From NCBI RefSeq assembly GCF_020519665.1, contig NZ_CP084703.1, forward strand, positions 4,216,001 through 4,280,000: DNA of 64,000 nt, in the 5' to 3' direction. The position numbers and the translations under genes were made by a program. The notes under the pieces were generated by a model. The model did not search any database. It was not told where the DNA came from and saw only the letters and a list, made by a program, of their open reading frames with translations. This document shows positions 25,101 through 34,560 of the stretch, piece after piece (the first letter of the stretch is position 1; each line of letters begins with the position of its first letter). The DNA comes from Bacillus shivajii. Its GTDB lineage: Bacteria; Bacillota; Bacilli; Bacillales; Salisediminibacteriaceae.

Positions 25101-25973
25101 TTATTTCATATAATATTTATAAAGAGCTTGTGTTCCTGCATTTTCTTCCCCTTTTTCTACTAGCTCTTCATATAACTGCTTCGCTAGTTTTAACCCAGGG
25201 GTTTGTATACCCATCTCATCTGCGGAATCAATCGCAATCTTCATATCTTTAATAAAGTGCTTAATATAAAAGCCAGGTTCAAAGTCTCCTTTAATCATCC
25301 TCGGTGCTAATTTACTTAATGAAAAGCTACCTGCTGCACCTGTTTCAATGCTTTTAAGTACTTTTTCTTGGTCAAGACCTGCTTCTTTAGCGTAAACCAT
25401 TGCTTCACTAACACCCATCATATTACTAGCTATCGCAATTTGATTAGCCATCTTCGTGTATTGTCCAGCTCCAGCTTCGCCTTGATGTTGGATATTTGTT
25501 CCCATGAGTGTAAGGATCGGAAGAATATGTTGAAATGCCTCTTCATCCCCGCCCACCATAATAGCCAGCTTTGCCTCTTTTGCTCCTATATCACCGCCCG
25601 ATACCGGGGCATCAAAGGCAAACATTCCTTTTTCTTTCGCTGTTTTGTCTATCTGTTTAGCAAGCGTTGGTGTGGACGTTGTCATATCGATAAGGTGAGT
25701 TCCTTGTTTTGCATGATTAATAATACCATCTTCACTTAAATAAACGGCTTCAACGTCCTTTGGATAACCAACAATCGTGATAATGATATCAGAGTTTGTA
25801 GCAAGTTCCTTCACCGTCCTGCACCATACAGCTCCTTCTTTAACAAGTTCATCTGTTTTTGATTTTGTACGATTATATACATTTACTGTATATCCCCCTT
25901 TTAGAAGGTGACTTGCCATACTTTTTCCCATCACACCCGTACCGATAAATCCTATGACCTTTTCTTTGTTCAT
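25101..25973 (-). CDS. 3-hydroxyisobutyrate dehydrogenase family oxidoreductase (YkwC-like)
   Basis: This 290-residue beta-hydroxyacid dehydrogenase has the N-terminal NAD(P) site IGFIGTGVMGKSMASHLL, the substrate motif FDAPVSGGDIGAKEAKLAIMVGG near residue 118, and the catalytic Lys in GAGQYTKMANQIAIASNM near 167. The ATG at 25971-25973 follows GGGGGAAAAGAG; an upstream in-frame GTG lies inside that RBS. The gene starts about 20 bp after the aldo/keto reductase. The actual hydroxyacid is unknown. Confidence 0.88.
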   Translation of the reverse strand: MNKEKVIGFIGTGVMGKSMASHLLKGGYTVNVYNRTKSKTDELVKEGAVWCRTVKELATNSDIIITIVGYPKDVEAVYLSEDGIINHAKQGTHLIDMTTSTPTLAKQIDKTAKEKGMFAFDAPVSGGDIGAKEAKLAIMVGGDEEAFQHILPILTLMGTNIQHQGEAGAGQYTKMANQIAIASNMMGVSEAMVYAKEAGLDQEKVLKSIETGAAGSFSLSKLAPRMIKGDFEPGFYIKHFIKDMKIAIDSADEMGIQTPGLKLAKQLYEELVEKGEENAGTQALYKYYMK

Positions 25974-25993
25974 CTCTTTTCCCCCTATCACTA

Positions 25994-26821
25994 TTAGACA
26001 AATTCGTCTGGATCTGGTCCAAACCGTTTATTTTCATTGCATGCATTCAATTTTTCTATATCTTCATCACTTAATGCAAAATCAAAGATATTAGCATTCT
26101 CCTTAATTCTAGCAGGTGTTACCGACTTTGGAATGGTCACAACTTCATTTTGTAAATCCCAACGTAAAATGATTTGTGCTTCTGATTTGCCATATTTGTT
26201 ACCGAGCTCAACTAAAACTGGGGCACCAAACATTCTACCTCGTGTAAGCGGACTCCACGCCTCTAGTTGGATATTATGCTTTTTACAGTAGTCATGAAGT
26301 TCTTCTTGAGTTAGTAGTGGATGATATTCAACTTGGTTAACTACTGGGACGACGTTTGCATCTCTTAACAAGTCTTCTAAATGATGAATGTTAAAATTAC
26401 TAACACCAATTGCTCGAACTTTCCCTTCTTTGTAGAGCTTTTCCATTGCTCTCCAAGTCTCTTTATACTTTCCTTTGACAGGCCAGTGAACTAAGTATAG
26501 GTCAATCACATCTAGCCCGAGCTTTTGACGACTTTCTTCAAATGCTTTTAATGTTTCTTCATACCCTTGATCGTCATTCCATACTTTTGTCGTAACAAAT
26601 ATCTCTTCTCGAGGAACTCCGGATTGGCGAATCGCTTCTCCTACACCTTGTTCATTATAATAAAACGCTGCTGTATCAATGCTTCGATAGCCTATCTTTA
26701 AAGCTTCTTTTACAGCTTCCTCTACTTCGTTTCCACCATCGGCTTTGTAAACACCAAGACCTAACCAAGGCATCTCAACCCCATTATTTAACGTTACAGT
26801 CGAATGAATATGTTTTGTCAT
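25994..26821 (-). CDS. aldo/keto reductase
   Basis: This 275-residue NADPH-dependent (beta/alpha)8 reductase has the catalytic tetrad visible: Asp in [15 protein letters not shown] (with Tyr), Lys in [11 protein letters not shown], and His in [12 protein letters not shown]. The cofactor segment is [19 protein letters not shown]. It is of the YvgN/glyoxal-reductase type. Its ATG overlaps the ung stop codon as ATGA, so the two are translationally coupled. It probably detoxifies small aldehydes, inferred from the family. Confidence 0.92.
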   Translation of the reverse strand: MTKHIHSTVTLNNGVEMPWLGLGVYKADGGNEVEEAVKEALKIGYRSIDTAAFYYNEQGVGEAIRQSGVPREEIFVTTKVWNDDQGYEETLKAFEESRQKLGLDVIDLYLVHWPVKGKYKETWRAMEKLYKEGKVRAIGVSNFNIHHLEDLLRDANVVPVVNQVEYHPLLTQEELHDYCKKHNIQLEAWSPLTRGRMFGAPVLVELGNKYGKSEAQIILRWDLQNEVVTIPKSVTPARIKENANIFDFALSDEDIEKLNACNENKRFGPDPDEFV

Positions 26822-27528
26822 TCGCTACACTCCTCTGCTGCTTGATTTGTTGTAATTTCGGTCGGTAATGACCAATCGATTTCTTTTGAACCGATCTCTC
26901 GTAAAAATACATTCGTTGTTGAAAATGGTCTACTTCCAAAAAAACCTCGATTTGCTGAAAATGGGCTCGGGTGTGGGGACTTGATTATGTAATGTCGGTC
27001 GTTCGTAATCAACTTCTCTTTTTGTTGAGCGTGTTTTCCCCAGAGGATAAAAACGACTGGTTTTTCCCGTTCATTTAATGACCGAATCACTTGATCAGTA
27101 AATAATTCCCAGCCTTTTCCTTTATGGGAGTTAGGTTCACCTTCTTGAACTGTAAGGACTGTATTAAGAAGGAGTACACCTTCTTCCGCCCATTTTTGTA
27201 AATAACCATGGCTTGGAATCGGACACCCTAAATCTTGTTGCAATTCTTTATAAATATTCTTTAGTGATGGTGGCGTTTTGACACCTGGCTTTACCGAGAA
27301 ACTTAAGCCGTGTGCTTGGTTTGCTCCGTGATAAGGATCCTGGCCTAAAATGACCGCTTTCGTATTTTCGTAGGATGTCGTAAGTAATGCGTGAAAAATA
27401 TCGTTCATGCCTGGATAAATCGTCTTTTTTTCGTATTCAGTCTTCAAAAACTCACGCAGCTTTTGGTAGTAAGGTTTATTAAATTCCTCTTCAAGTTGTT
27501 CTGCCCAATCGTTTGTTAATACTGACAA
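26818..27528 (-). CDS. ung: uracil-DNA glycosylase (family 1)
   Basis: Ung removes uracil from DNA. The 236-residue protein has the catalytic water-activating Asp64 in [18 protein letters not shown], the uracil-binding [22 protein letters not shown] region and the DNA-intercalation loop [18 protein letters not shown]. The start is TTG (complement of 27526-27528) with an AAGGTGG RBS six bases upstream. It overlaps the aldo/keto reductase gene by 4 bp. B. subtilis ung (ywdG) lies at the same place relative to ywdI and sacA. Confidence 0.95.
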   Translation of the reverse strand: MSVLTNDWAEQLEEEFNKPYYQKLREFLKTEYEKKTIYPGMNDIFHALLTTSYENTKAVILGQDPYHGANQAHGLSFSVKPGVKTPPSLKNIYKELQQDLGCPIPSHGYLQKWAEEGVLLLNTVLTVQEGEPNSHKGKGWELFTDQVIRSLNEREKPVVFILWGKHAQQKEKLITNDRHYIIKSPHPSPFSANRGFFGSRPFSTTNVFLREIGSKEIDWSLPTEITTNQAAEECSE

Positions 27529-27647
27529 TGATGTCCACCTTCTTGCTTTATTTTTTTCTATATTTTAACACGCAATAAGACGGATTGTTAAAGACAACGG
27601 TTGTCCAAGGAGATGGTTCGCGTAATATTACTGGTGATTTGTCTTGT

Positions 27648-28337
27648 TTACTTGCAACTTTTTATATTCTCACGTTTTATATGCTTCAATCCCTCACGTA
27701 CACTTAATTTTGATAACTGTTCTTTTTCAATAAAAGATTCGACGGTTTCAGGGGCGGTTTTTGAATACTCCCGCAATGCCCAGCCAATTGCTTTTTGGAT
27801 AAAAAACTCGTCAGAATGACTATTTAACTGAATAACTTGAAAGAGTCGTTTCGCATCTGTTTGTTCTTTATATTTTAATTGATACAAAATGGCCGTTCGT
27901 CTAAGCCACAAGTTTTCGTGACTTGACCATAATGGAACATACATGTCATTGAGTTCACTTTCTTTAAGAAATAACGATCCAATAATATTTGAGGCAATCG
28001 TATCGACTGTATCCCACCAAGATTTTGTCGTGACGAGTGTCTGAAGAAGTGGAACATGATTGTCATGTAATAGCTTTCTCTTTCGATAAAGGATATTTAG
28101 TGCCGCATATTGATACTCTCTTTCCGGTAGGTTCCATAATTCTTCAATGACTTCTATCTTGATTTCCTTTTCTTTTAAAATACCCGTTTCATGAAAGAAT
28201 GCTTTCAAATGCTGCTTTAATTCAGGAGATTTAATCCCTAAAAACGGAAAGTGATTTTTCATATATTTTTCCATAGGTCGTGCATTTTCTTTATTAGCAT
28301 GTGGTTCTAATCTTTCCTTGAGCTTTTTTACATACAT
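27648..28337 (-). CDS. DNA alkylation repair protein, AlkD-like HEAT-repeat glycosylase
   Basis: This 229-residue, all-helical protein of the AlkC/AlkD family removes alkylated bases. Typical blocks are YMKNHFPFLGIKSPELKQHL near residue 25, LPEREYQYAALNIL near 69, KSWWDTVDTIASNIIG near 107, and LWLRRTAILYQLKYKEQTD near 147. ATG 28335-28337 is chosen because AGGAGGGG lies just upstream; the longer frame has no RBS. It sits next to ung, so two base-excision repair genes are neighbours here, though not obviously in one operon. Confidence 0.88.
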   Translation of the reverse strand: MYVKKLKERLEPHANKENARPMEKYMKNHFPFLGIKSPELKQHLKAFFHETGILKEKEIKIEVIEELWNLPEREYQYAALNILYRKRKLLHDNHVPLLQTLVTTKSWWDTVDTIASNIIGSLFLKESELNDMYVPLWSSHENLWLRRTAILYQLKYKEQTDAKRLFQVIQLNSHSDEFFIQKAIGWALREYSKTAPETVESFIEKEQLSKLSVREGLKHIKRENIKSCK

Positions 28338-28408
28338 GAAATCCCCTCCTGCATCGTCTGCCTCACTTCTCTCAACTCCTCTATTCGTAAACATTCCTCA
28401 TCAAATGA

Positions 28409-28441
28409 AAAACTCCTGCCTTTTTACAAAGCAGAAGTTTT
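28409..28441 (-). terminator. sacA terminator
   Basis: On the minus strand AAACTTCTGC pairs with GCAGGAGTTT around a T/A-rich loop, followed by TTC. It lies just after the sacA stop. Confidence 0.75.
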
Positions 28442-28449
28442 GTCATCTT

Positions 28450-29913
28450 TTATTCTGTAACTTGTTTCATATCCCATTTCTGAATTGTAACTGTTGTATC
28501 TGTTGAAGCTCTAAATGTTATTTCTTCATTTTCAGGTGAAGGGAAAAAGCGTGATGTAAATACCTCTTGTCCATCATTAATAAAAATTTCTACTGAGGAA
28601 GAATCGACATAGGTGCGTACCGAATTTAATGATTCTAAATGACACTGTCTTTTTTCCACAAGCCTCGTCGCAAAACTAATTCGCTCAAACGTAAACACTT
28701 GTGCTTCGGTGTCATAAACCATTCTAGCACTACCTCTTAGAGACACTTCAAACGTCCCTTCAAGATTCTCGAAATTTGACAATTGTAATTCCAGTGATTT
28801 GCCGAAAACACCTTCATATGCCGTTTCATCTTTATTGACGACAACGTTTCGATGAGAGACTTCATTTTTTCGTAATGCCTTTAGTTCTTCAACGGGCTTT
28901 TGAATCACTCGATCCGCGCGAATATGCAGTTCACGTGGGAGTGTCAAACTATGAATCCATTCATTTTCTCTTGTCGGGTGCAAATGTTCATCTTGATCGG
29001 GCACTCCCATCCAGCCTACAAGAATTCTTCGCCCTTGATCATCTTCTGTCGTTTGTGGAGCATAAAATTCAAACCCTCGATCCAGTTCTTCAAATAATCC
29101 ATGATGGAAGATTGGTGTCTTACTGTCTAACTCACCGATTAAATAACCAGCTTGATACGTATTATGATACTTCATCCCTTCAGGTTCGAGTCCTTGCGGT
29201 GACACGACTAAGACGTCTTTTCCTTCTAAATGAAAAAGGTCAGGGCATTCCCACATGTAGCCAAATTCATCAATCGAGCCAATACCAGCTCCAGCTACTG
29301 GTCCCGCAAATTCCCACGTTTTCATATCTTGAGAACGGTACAACAATACAAGTCCTTTTTCGTCTTCTGTTTGAGCACCGATAACTAGAAGCCATTCATT
29401 TCCGTCATGCCATACTTTTGGATCGCGGAAATGAGCAGTATACCCTTCAGGTAACGTATCAATAACAGGGCCTTCTTTTGTAAAGGTGACACCGTCTGTT
29501 GACGTAGCAATACATTGGTATGATTCGCGTTCACCTTGCTCACCTTTTACATTCCCAGTATAAATCAGTTTAAGTGTACCTTCATGATCTACGGCACTTC
29601 CTGAATAGCAACCATTTTTTTCATACCATTCACTCGGTGCAAGAGCGATGGGCTCTTCTTTCCAATGAACGAGGTCGGTTGACGTATAGTGCCCCCAAAA
29701 TTTCGCCCCGTGAGCGGTTTTAAACGGGTTCCATTGGAAAAACATATGGTATGTGCCATTCCATTTTATCCAACCATTGGGATCATTTAGAAGTCCAACA
29801 GGCGGCATTAAATGATACGTCAAACGAAAAGGATCACTCTTTACCGTATCTTCATGCTTTTTGATTTCTTCCATTGCCTTCCTTTGTAACTCTCTCTCTT
29901 TTTCAGTCATCAC
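28450..29913 (-). CDS. sacA: sucrose-6-phosphate hydrolase (GH32)
   Basis: This 487-residue intracellular beta-fructofuranosidase has no signal peptide. GH32 motifs are the nucleophile Asp44 in GLLNDPNGWI, the transition-state stabiliser in HFRDPKVW near residue 167, and the acid/base Glu in MWECPDLF near 219. The C-terminal beta-sandwich ends with VDSSSVEIFINDGQEVFTSRFFP. It is co-directional with and 19 bp downstream of a PfkB sugar kinase gene. No sucrose PTS gene is adjacent, so the substrate could be sucrose or sucrose-6-phosphate. Confidence 0.93.
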   Translation of the reverse strand: MMTEKERELQRKAMEEIKKHEDTVKSDPFRLTYHLMPPVGLLNDPNGWIKWNGTYHMFFQWNPFKTAHGAKFWGHYTSTDLVHWKEEPIALAPSEWYEKNGCYSGSAVDHEGTLKLIYTGNVKGEQGERESYQCIATSTDGVTFTKEGPVIDTLPEGYTAHFRDPKVWHDGNEWLLVIGAQTEDEKGLVLLYRSQDMKTWEFAGPVAGAGIGSIDEFGYMWECPDLFHLEGKDVLVVSPQGLEPEGMKYHNTYQAGYLIGELDSKTPIFHHGLFEELDRGFEFYAPQTTEDDQGRRILVGWMGVPDQDEHLHPTRENEWIHSLTLPRELHIRADRVIQKPVEELKALRKNEVSHRNVVVNKDETAYEGVFGKSLELQLSNFENLEGTFEVSLRGSARMVYDTEAQVFTFERISFATRLVEKRQCHLESLNSVRTYVDSSSVEIFINDGQEVFTSRFFPSPENEEITFRASTDTTVTIQKWDMKQVTE

Positions 29914-29932
29914 TTAGAACTCCTTTAAACAC

Positions 29933-30886
29933 TTATCTATTACGAAGAATTCGTTCTACTTCCTCTAAAGTCGGAAGAGCAGTCATTGCTCCTTTTGTAG
30001 ATGCAGCTAATCCACCTGATACCGATGCAAAACGAGCGAGTTGAGCAGCTTCATCACTTGATAGTTCAGATAGAGGCTTGTCTAATAAATGTAATTGATA
30101 TAACATACCGGATACAAAAGCATCCCCTGCTCCTGTTGTATCAACCGCATCAACCTTCATCGGTGGTACATGTACAGATTCTTTGCCATGTAAAAATACA
30201 TAACTTCCTTCTGCACCTAATGTGACAAGAATTATTGAAATATGATTATCCTTTAACTTTTCAACACCGGCTTCTATATTCTTCTCACCAGTTATAAACT
30301 CTAATTCTTCTTCTGATATTTTTAATATATCCGCTTTATTTAACATAGAAACGATGTTTTCACGTGCTACGTCTTCATTTTCCCATAAGCCTAGCCTTAA
30401 ATTAGGGTCATATGAAACGAGCAGTCCATTTTCTTTTGCTAATTGGACAGCTTTTTTCGTCGCAGACTTCGATGGCTCACTAATTAAACTAATCGAACCG
30501 AAATGTAATAACTGATGATCTGTAAATAAATCCTCAGTTATTTCTGCTTCACCCAAAAAGCGATCGGCACTCGGATCAATATAAAATTCGAAGCTTCTTT
30601 CTCCACCTTCACCTAATGTGACGAAAACGACACCTGTTCGCACGTCTTTCGTAAAGTGCATATGATCTGTATTTACCCCATAGCTTTGCAACGTTTCCTT
30701 TAAAAACGTTCCTAAAACATCGTCACCGACTTTTCCTAAAAAGCTGCTTTTTGCTCCTAATCTTGCTAGTCCAACAGCAACATTTGCAGGGGCACCTCCT
30801 GGACTCTTTTGAAATGTCTCATTTTGATTATCAAGAGGAATAAAATCGATTAAAGCTTCACCTAAACTAATAACTCCTTTTTGCAA
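29933..30886 (-). CDS. fructokinase (PfkB/ribokinase family)
   Basis: This 317-residue kinase phosphorylates fructose released by the adjacent sucrase. PfkB signatures are present: GGAPANVAVGLARLGAKSSFLGKVG near residue 31 and DTTGAGDAFVSGML with the catalytic Asp near 255. The start is TTG (complement of 30884-30886), with AAGGAGTG ten bases upstream. It is the first gene of the kinase-sucrase pair and has a promoter about 50 bp upstream. Confidence 0.9.
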   Translation of the reverse strand: MQKGVISLGEALIDFIPLDNQNETFQKSPGGAPANVAVGLARLGAKSSFLGKVGDDVLGTFLKETLQSYGVNTDHMHFTKDVRTGVVFVTLGEGGERSFEFYIDPSADRFLGEAEITEDLFTDHQLLHFGSISLISEPSKSATKKAVQLAKENGLLVSYDPNLRLGLWENEDVARENIVSMLNKADILKISEEELEFITGEKNIEAGVEKLKDNHISIILVTLGAEGSYVFLHGKESVHVPPMKVDAVDTTGAGDAFVSGMLYQLHLLDKPLSELSSDEAAQLARFASVSGGLAASTKGAMTALPTLEEVERILRNR

Positions 30887-30937
30887 CCCTTACTCACTCC
30901 TTATGTAAAATCCACTAGTAAACATAATTAATTTCTT

Positions 30938-30966
30938 ATTATACGTATTTGTGAAGGAAAGAACAA
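30938..30966 (-). promoter_or_regulatory. sigma-A-type promoter of fructokinase-sacA
   Basis: On the minus strand TTGTTC (30961-30966) and a perfect TATAAT (30938-30943) are 17 bp apart. Between the -10 and the start codon is an imperfect palindrome around ACTAGT (near 30913) that could be a repressor site, but I cannot name the regulator. Confidence 0.6.
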
Positions 30967-31110
30967 TCTTAGCTTGTATATTCATGTTTCTCTTTTTTAT
31001 TATTCATACCTTGATCTAAATGAATCCATTTCTTAATTCATTTTCTTAAAAATGATGACAGTCTCAGAATGTGTTTTTTGATTTTTTAAATTTGTACACC
31101 TTCTATTTTT

Positions 31111-31380
31111 GAAAGCAGTAGAAATACACTTCGCTTTCCGCGGGCACGGCTTCAGCTAACTTTGGAAAGAGTACACATTTCTTTCCAAAGTGGATCTTCA
31201 CCTCGTTGCTCCTGCGGTTACTCGTCGCAGCTCGAAGCAGTTCGAAGAAGTAATGCTCGGTGCTGTTCCCGCAGGAAAGAGGGTTACTTCTCCGAGGTGC
31301 ATCGATTTGTCTCTACGGATAAAACATCAGAGCAAAGCTAGTAGAGGAAGAGACAGTCTACGTATATTTCTACTGCTTCT
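31111..31380. repeat. TIR-bounded mosaic-core element, about 270 bp
   Basis: GAAAGCAGTAGAAATACA (31111-31128) and GTATATTTCTACTGCTTCT (31362-31380) are terminal inverted repeats. The interior has core pieces: CTTTCCGCGGGCACGGCTTC, a TTGGAAAGA/TCTTTCCAA hairpin, GGATCTTCACC, CTGTTCCCGCAGGAAAG, and GTAGAGGAAGAGACAG. It is non-coding; the ORFs in it lack RBSs. Confidence 0.65.
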
Positions 31381-31607
31381 AGCATCTATTATCTTGTTCA
31401 TTCGTATATATGAGTCTTCCTCCGTTCAAATTGATTGCTTTTCAATTAATAAATTCGATCATTGGGAAGGTACTTCTTTTTTCATGTCATAAAACCGTTG
31501 AGCCTCAAAGGCTCGGATTTTTGAAACTCATTCAAATAAAAAACGATGTTCATGTAGACATCATGCGAAGCTATTTTCGCACCATGGCACATGAAAATGG
31601 CATTAAA
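31381..31607. other. intergenic spacer, nothing recognised
   Basis: A GAGCCTCAAAGGCTC hairpin (31499-31513) and a GATGT(T)CATGTAGACATC inverted repeat near 31544-31563 are the only structures seen. No RBS-led ORF of useful length is visible. Confidence 0.4.
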
Positions 31608-31840
31608 TTTATATAGGTACGTTTGGGAGCAAGTTGCGAGACTCCAACGGGATAAGCAATAGCCGAAGATCCAATATGACGATAGTCATATTTAGCTGAG
31701 GCATTGCCCGTGGAAAGCGAAGCAACAAACACAGCTTCGTCGAACCACTGAGAGCTGCGCCGACGCATCCAGCTACGTAGCAAAAGCTAGTAGAGGAAGA
31801 AGCAACAAGTGCTTCCCAAACAAATGATACATGGTATAAA
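31608..31840. repeat. TIR-bounded mosaic-core element, about 230 bp
   Basis: The ends TTTATA...GTTTGGGAGCAAGTTGC and GCAACAAGTGCTTCCCAAAC...TATAAA are inverted. The interior has GAGACTCCAACGGGATAAGC, CGAAGATCC, an AATATGAC/GTCATATT hairpin, AGCTGAGGCATTGCCC and GGAAAGCGAAG, the same core order as at 40794-40992. Confidence 0.65.
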
Positions 31841-31989
31841 TAGTAAAAGTAGGCTAAGAGACTCCAGCGACTAGCATCTACTTTCAAAACAAATACAAAC
31901 TTTCGTTATCTTGTGCTTTTGTTATTTACTGTTACAATAAAAGAAACAATGCCGATTAATTTTGTCGGATATATATGAAAGGCGGTTAA

Positions 31990-32931
31990 ATGATGGCTAA
32001 AGTTTACGTAATTCACGAAAATGAAGAATGGTGTGCTCCATTATTTTCAGCGTTAGAAAATGAAGGGGTGCCTTATGAAAACTGGCATTTGCATGAAGGT
32101 ATCGTTCCCTTAGATGATATTCCACCACATGGTGTTTTTTATAATCGAATGAGTGCTTCCTCTCACTCGAGAGGCCACCGTTATGCTCCCGAGCTTACAC
32201 ATGCGATGTTAACATGGCTTGAGGCACACGGCAGAAAAGTTTTAAATGGTCGAAATGCATTAGGGCTTGAACTGAGTAAAGTTGCACAATATGAGGCATT
32301 AAAAAAGCATGACATCACTATTCCTAAAACAACTGCTGTCGTTGGAACAGACCAGTTACTTCAAGCAGCCGAGTCGTTTCCAAAGCCGTTTATTACGAAA
32401 CATAATCGCGCGGGTAAAGGATTAGGGGTTCACCAATTCCAATCAGTCGAAGCACTACAACAATTTGTTGAGACTGGACAATTAGTGCCATCTGTGGACG
32501 GTGTGATGCTTTTACAAGAATACATTTATTCTCCAGAACAAACCATTACACGCTGTGAATTTGTTGGAGGGAAATTCATGTATGCTGTAAGAGTTGATAC
32601 GTCAGAAGGATTCGAACTTTGCCCTGCGGAAGCATGTGAAATTGGCGATCAGTTTTGCCCAACTGATGGCACATCTCCAGAGACTATGCGGCCAAAATTT
32701 GAAATTCTAAAAGACTTTAACTCCCCATTAATTCAAAAATACGAACAGTTTTTGCAAGCTGAAGGCATTTATTTTGCCGGAATCGAGCATATTACTGACG
32801 CAAACGGAAACACGTATACGTATGACGTGAACACAAATACGAATTACAACCCCCAAGCTGAACAAGAGGCTGGGATTTATGGGATGCAAGAAGTTGCTCG
32901 TAAGTTAAAGAAGGAGTTGTCTCGCATTTGA
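31990..32931 (+). CDS. ATP-grasp family protein (RimK-like alpha-L-glutamate ligase)
   Basis: This 313-residue ATP-grasp enzyme is of the RimK/glutathione-synthetase type, which forms amide bonds using ATP. Visible segments are the ATP-binding KPFITKHNRAGKGLGVHQF near residue 131, LLQEYIYSPEQTITRCEFVGG near 173, and a C-terminal metal-binding TYDVNTNTNYN motif near 278. Two ATGs are adjacent at 31990 and 31993, and GGCGG is upstream. The gene precedes yojF-bshB2 in the same direction. A link to bacillithiol or peptide modification is possible but not shown. Confidence 0.75.
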   Translation: MMAKVYVIHENEEWCAPLFSALENEGVPYENWHLHEGIVPLDDIPPHGVFYNRMSASSHSRGHRYAPELTHAMLTWLEAHGRKVLNGRNALGLELSKVAQYEALKKHDITIPKTTAVVGTDQLLQAAESFPKPFITKHNRAGKGLGVHQFQSVEALQQFVETGQLVPSVDGVMLLQEYIYSPEQTITRCEFVGGKFMYAVRVDTSEGFELCPAEACEIGDQFCPTDGTSPETMRPKFEILKDFNSPLIQKYEQFLQAEGIYFAGIEHITDANGNTYTYDVNTNTNYNPQAEQEAGIYGMQEVARKLKKELSRI

Positions 32932-33015
32932 CTAGCAAGTTTTGAGACATAACTCGTTATTTTTAGTATGATTGAACGTAGAAGTTGTTTTAATGTGTCA
33001 GGAGGTCATCCATTT

Positions 33016-33366
33016 ATGAAACCAATTGATCCGCAACAAGCTCAAGAAAAACTTACAGCTTTAGCAGGGAGAAAATTATATATTCATTTAGAAACAACAA
33101 ACGGGGCATACGCCTCCCATCGTGACCAGTCCTTTTTTTCAGCTGGTGCATTTATCCGAAACGTTCAGCTGTCATTTATACAAGGAAAGATTAAAGGAGA
33201 TGGCCCTTACCGTATTGGTCTTGAAACAGAGAACGGCTGGCTTTATGCTGAAGGATTGACAGACATAGAAGTCGATAAAGAAGGACGGTTACTTTTTGCT
33301 GGCCATGATGCCGACGGCAAATTAGCGATTGCCCTCGAACTTAGTGAAATCCCTTTTAAGAAATAG
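33016..33366 (+). CDS. yojF: YojF family protein (DUF1806)
   Basis: This 116-residue protein is recognised as YojF by sequence (VQLSFIQGKIKGDGPYRIGLE near residue 49) and by its usual partner bshB2 (yojG). The ATG at 33016 follows AGGAGG ten bases upstream. The stop codon is TAG, whose G is the first base of a MITE-like element (33366-33759). The undisturbed end would have read AAG AAA TAA, as the copy of the target site after the element shows. Function is unknown, with a presumed role alongside the deacetylase. Confidence 0.85.
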   Translation: MKPIDPQQAQEKLTALAGRKLYIHLETTNGAYASHRDQSFFSAGAFIRNVQLSFIQGKIKGDGPYRIGLETENGWLYAEGLTDIEVDKEGRLLFAGHDADGKLAIALELSEIPFKK

Positions 33367-33759
33367 GCTCTGTTAAAGTTCAGTGTTGATATGCAGTATT
33401 ATTTTACAATTGTTTCATTTGTGAGAAGCGAAGGTGGCGACTCCAGCGACGAGCGTAGCATCATGAATAAGCTGCGAGTTGTCTCGACGGATGCACTTCA
33501 AAGCATTGCTTGTAGAGGAAGAGACAGGAACTTCCAAGGTGAGCTGAAGCCGTGCCTGCGGCAAAGAAGACACCGTGAATGCAAACGAAGTGAAGCATGA
33601 ACGGTTGTCGCACTTGTGCCTAGAGGTGAAAGCGTCCACCGAGAGCGGATCACAAAATCAACAACAAGCAACACTTCTTCGAACAGCTTCGAGCTGCCCC
33701 GACGCATTCACTACTATGCATTGCTAGTTGAGGAAGGGGCAACCAACTTTAACAAAGCC
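33366..33759. mobile_element. 394-bp MITE-like element with IS6-type ends, inserted in the yojF stop codon
   Basis: GGCTCTGTTAAAGTT (33366-33380) and AACTTTAACAAAGCC (33745-33759) are terminal inverted repeats with one mismatch. A perfect 8-bp target duplication AAGAAATA flanks it (33358-33365 and 33760-33767). The interior carries the mosaic core blocks (GTAGAGGAAGAGACAGG, CTGAAGCCGTGCCTGCGGCA, GCACTTGTGCCTAGAGGTGA). No transposase gene is present. Ends and duplication size fit the IS6 family. Confidence 0.85.
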
Positions 33760-33806
33760 AAGAAATAAAGACACCTGTTATTAAGTCTAATGAAGGAAGT
33801 GATTGA

Positions 33807-34472
33807 ATGGAGCGACATGTGCTCGTCGTTTTCCCCCATCCAGATGATGAAGCTTTCGGAGTTGCTGGAACGATTTTATCACATACAACAAAAGGAACTC
33901 CTGTAACATATGCCTGTTTAACGCTCGGTGAGATGGGAAGAAATATGGGCCGACCGCTTATTGCAAACCGAGAAACGTTACCTGAGATCCGTAAATCTGA
34001 ACTACAAAATGCTTGCCGTTTACTCGGCATTGATGATTTAAGAATGTTTGGCTTACGTGATAAAACAGTTGAGTTTATGGACCAAGAAGTCTTAATCCAA
34101 CGCTTTTCAGATTTAATTCATGAGACAAATCCATCATTAATCATTACGTTTTATCCAGGTTATGCCGTACACCCTGATCATGATGCTACTGGAGCAGCTG
34201 TGATTCAAGCCGTCCAGCGTCTACCAAAACAAGAGCGCCCAACCGTTCATACCATTGCATTCTCAGAAGGATGCGAAGATGTGATCGGACCTCCAGATAT
34301 TATCAACGAAATCGCTCAGCATGCAGAACAAAAATTAAAAGTCATTGCAGCTCATGAATCACAAACAGCTGGAGTTATTGAAGGTATGAAACAACGTTTT
34401 TCAGATAAAGAAGAAACGGTTATGGACAGACTTACTACAGAACGTTTTTGGACATATCCTTTAGACAATTGA
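33807..34472 (+). CDS. bshB2: bacillithiol biosynthesis deacetylase BshB2
   Basis: This 221-residue LmbE/PIG-L-type zinc hydrolase removes acetyl from GlcNAc-malate in bacillithiol synthesis or from bacillithiol conjugates. The metal site is FPHPDDEAFG near the N-terminus, with the second ligand block YAVHPDHDATGAAVI near residue 119. An AGGAAGTGATTGA RBS precedes the ATG. yojF and bshB2 normally form a tight pair. Here 440 bp, mostly the inserted element, separates them, which may affect co-transcription. Confidence 0.9.
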   Translation: MERHVLVVFPHPDDEAFGVAGTILSHTTKGTPVTYACLTLGEMGRNMGRPLIANRETLPEIRKSELQNACRLLGIDDLRMFGLRDKTVEFMDQEVLIQRFSDLIHETNPSLIITFYPGYAVHPDHDATGAAVIQAVQRLPKQERPTVHTIAFSEGCEDVIGPPDIINEIAQHAEQKLKVIAAHESQTAGVIEGMKQRFSDKEETVMDRLTTERFWTYPLDN

Positions 34473-34493
34473 ACAAATGACATATTACAATAT

Positions 34494-34560
34494 AAGGCTG
34501 CCAATTCTTTTTTTCCTTTACAATAGAATAAGGAATCATAAGAAGTTGGCAGCCTTTTAT
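34494..34560 (+). terminator. terminator after bshB2
   Basis: AAGGCTGCCAA (34494-34504) pairs with TTGGCAGCCTT (34546-34556), followed by TTAT. The long loop is AT-rich. Confidence 0.7.

Noticed and set aside
28875-29384. A 169-codon plus-strand ORF opposite sacA
   Set aside because: It is antisense to conserved GH32 coding sequence, has no RBS, and its translation resembles no protein family.
31190-31616. Plus-strand ORFs of 60-100 codons in the gap upstream of the ATP-grasp gene
   Set aside because: They run through a TIR-bounded repeat, lack RBSs, and the same repeat gives unrelated frames elsewhere.
33391-33707. ORFs on both strands inside the 394-bp MITE
   Set aside because: They have no RBS, low-complexity Arg/Cys-rich translations, and the element has clear non-coding MITE features.
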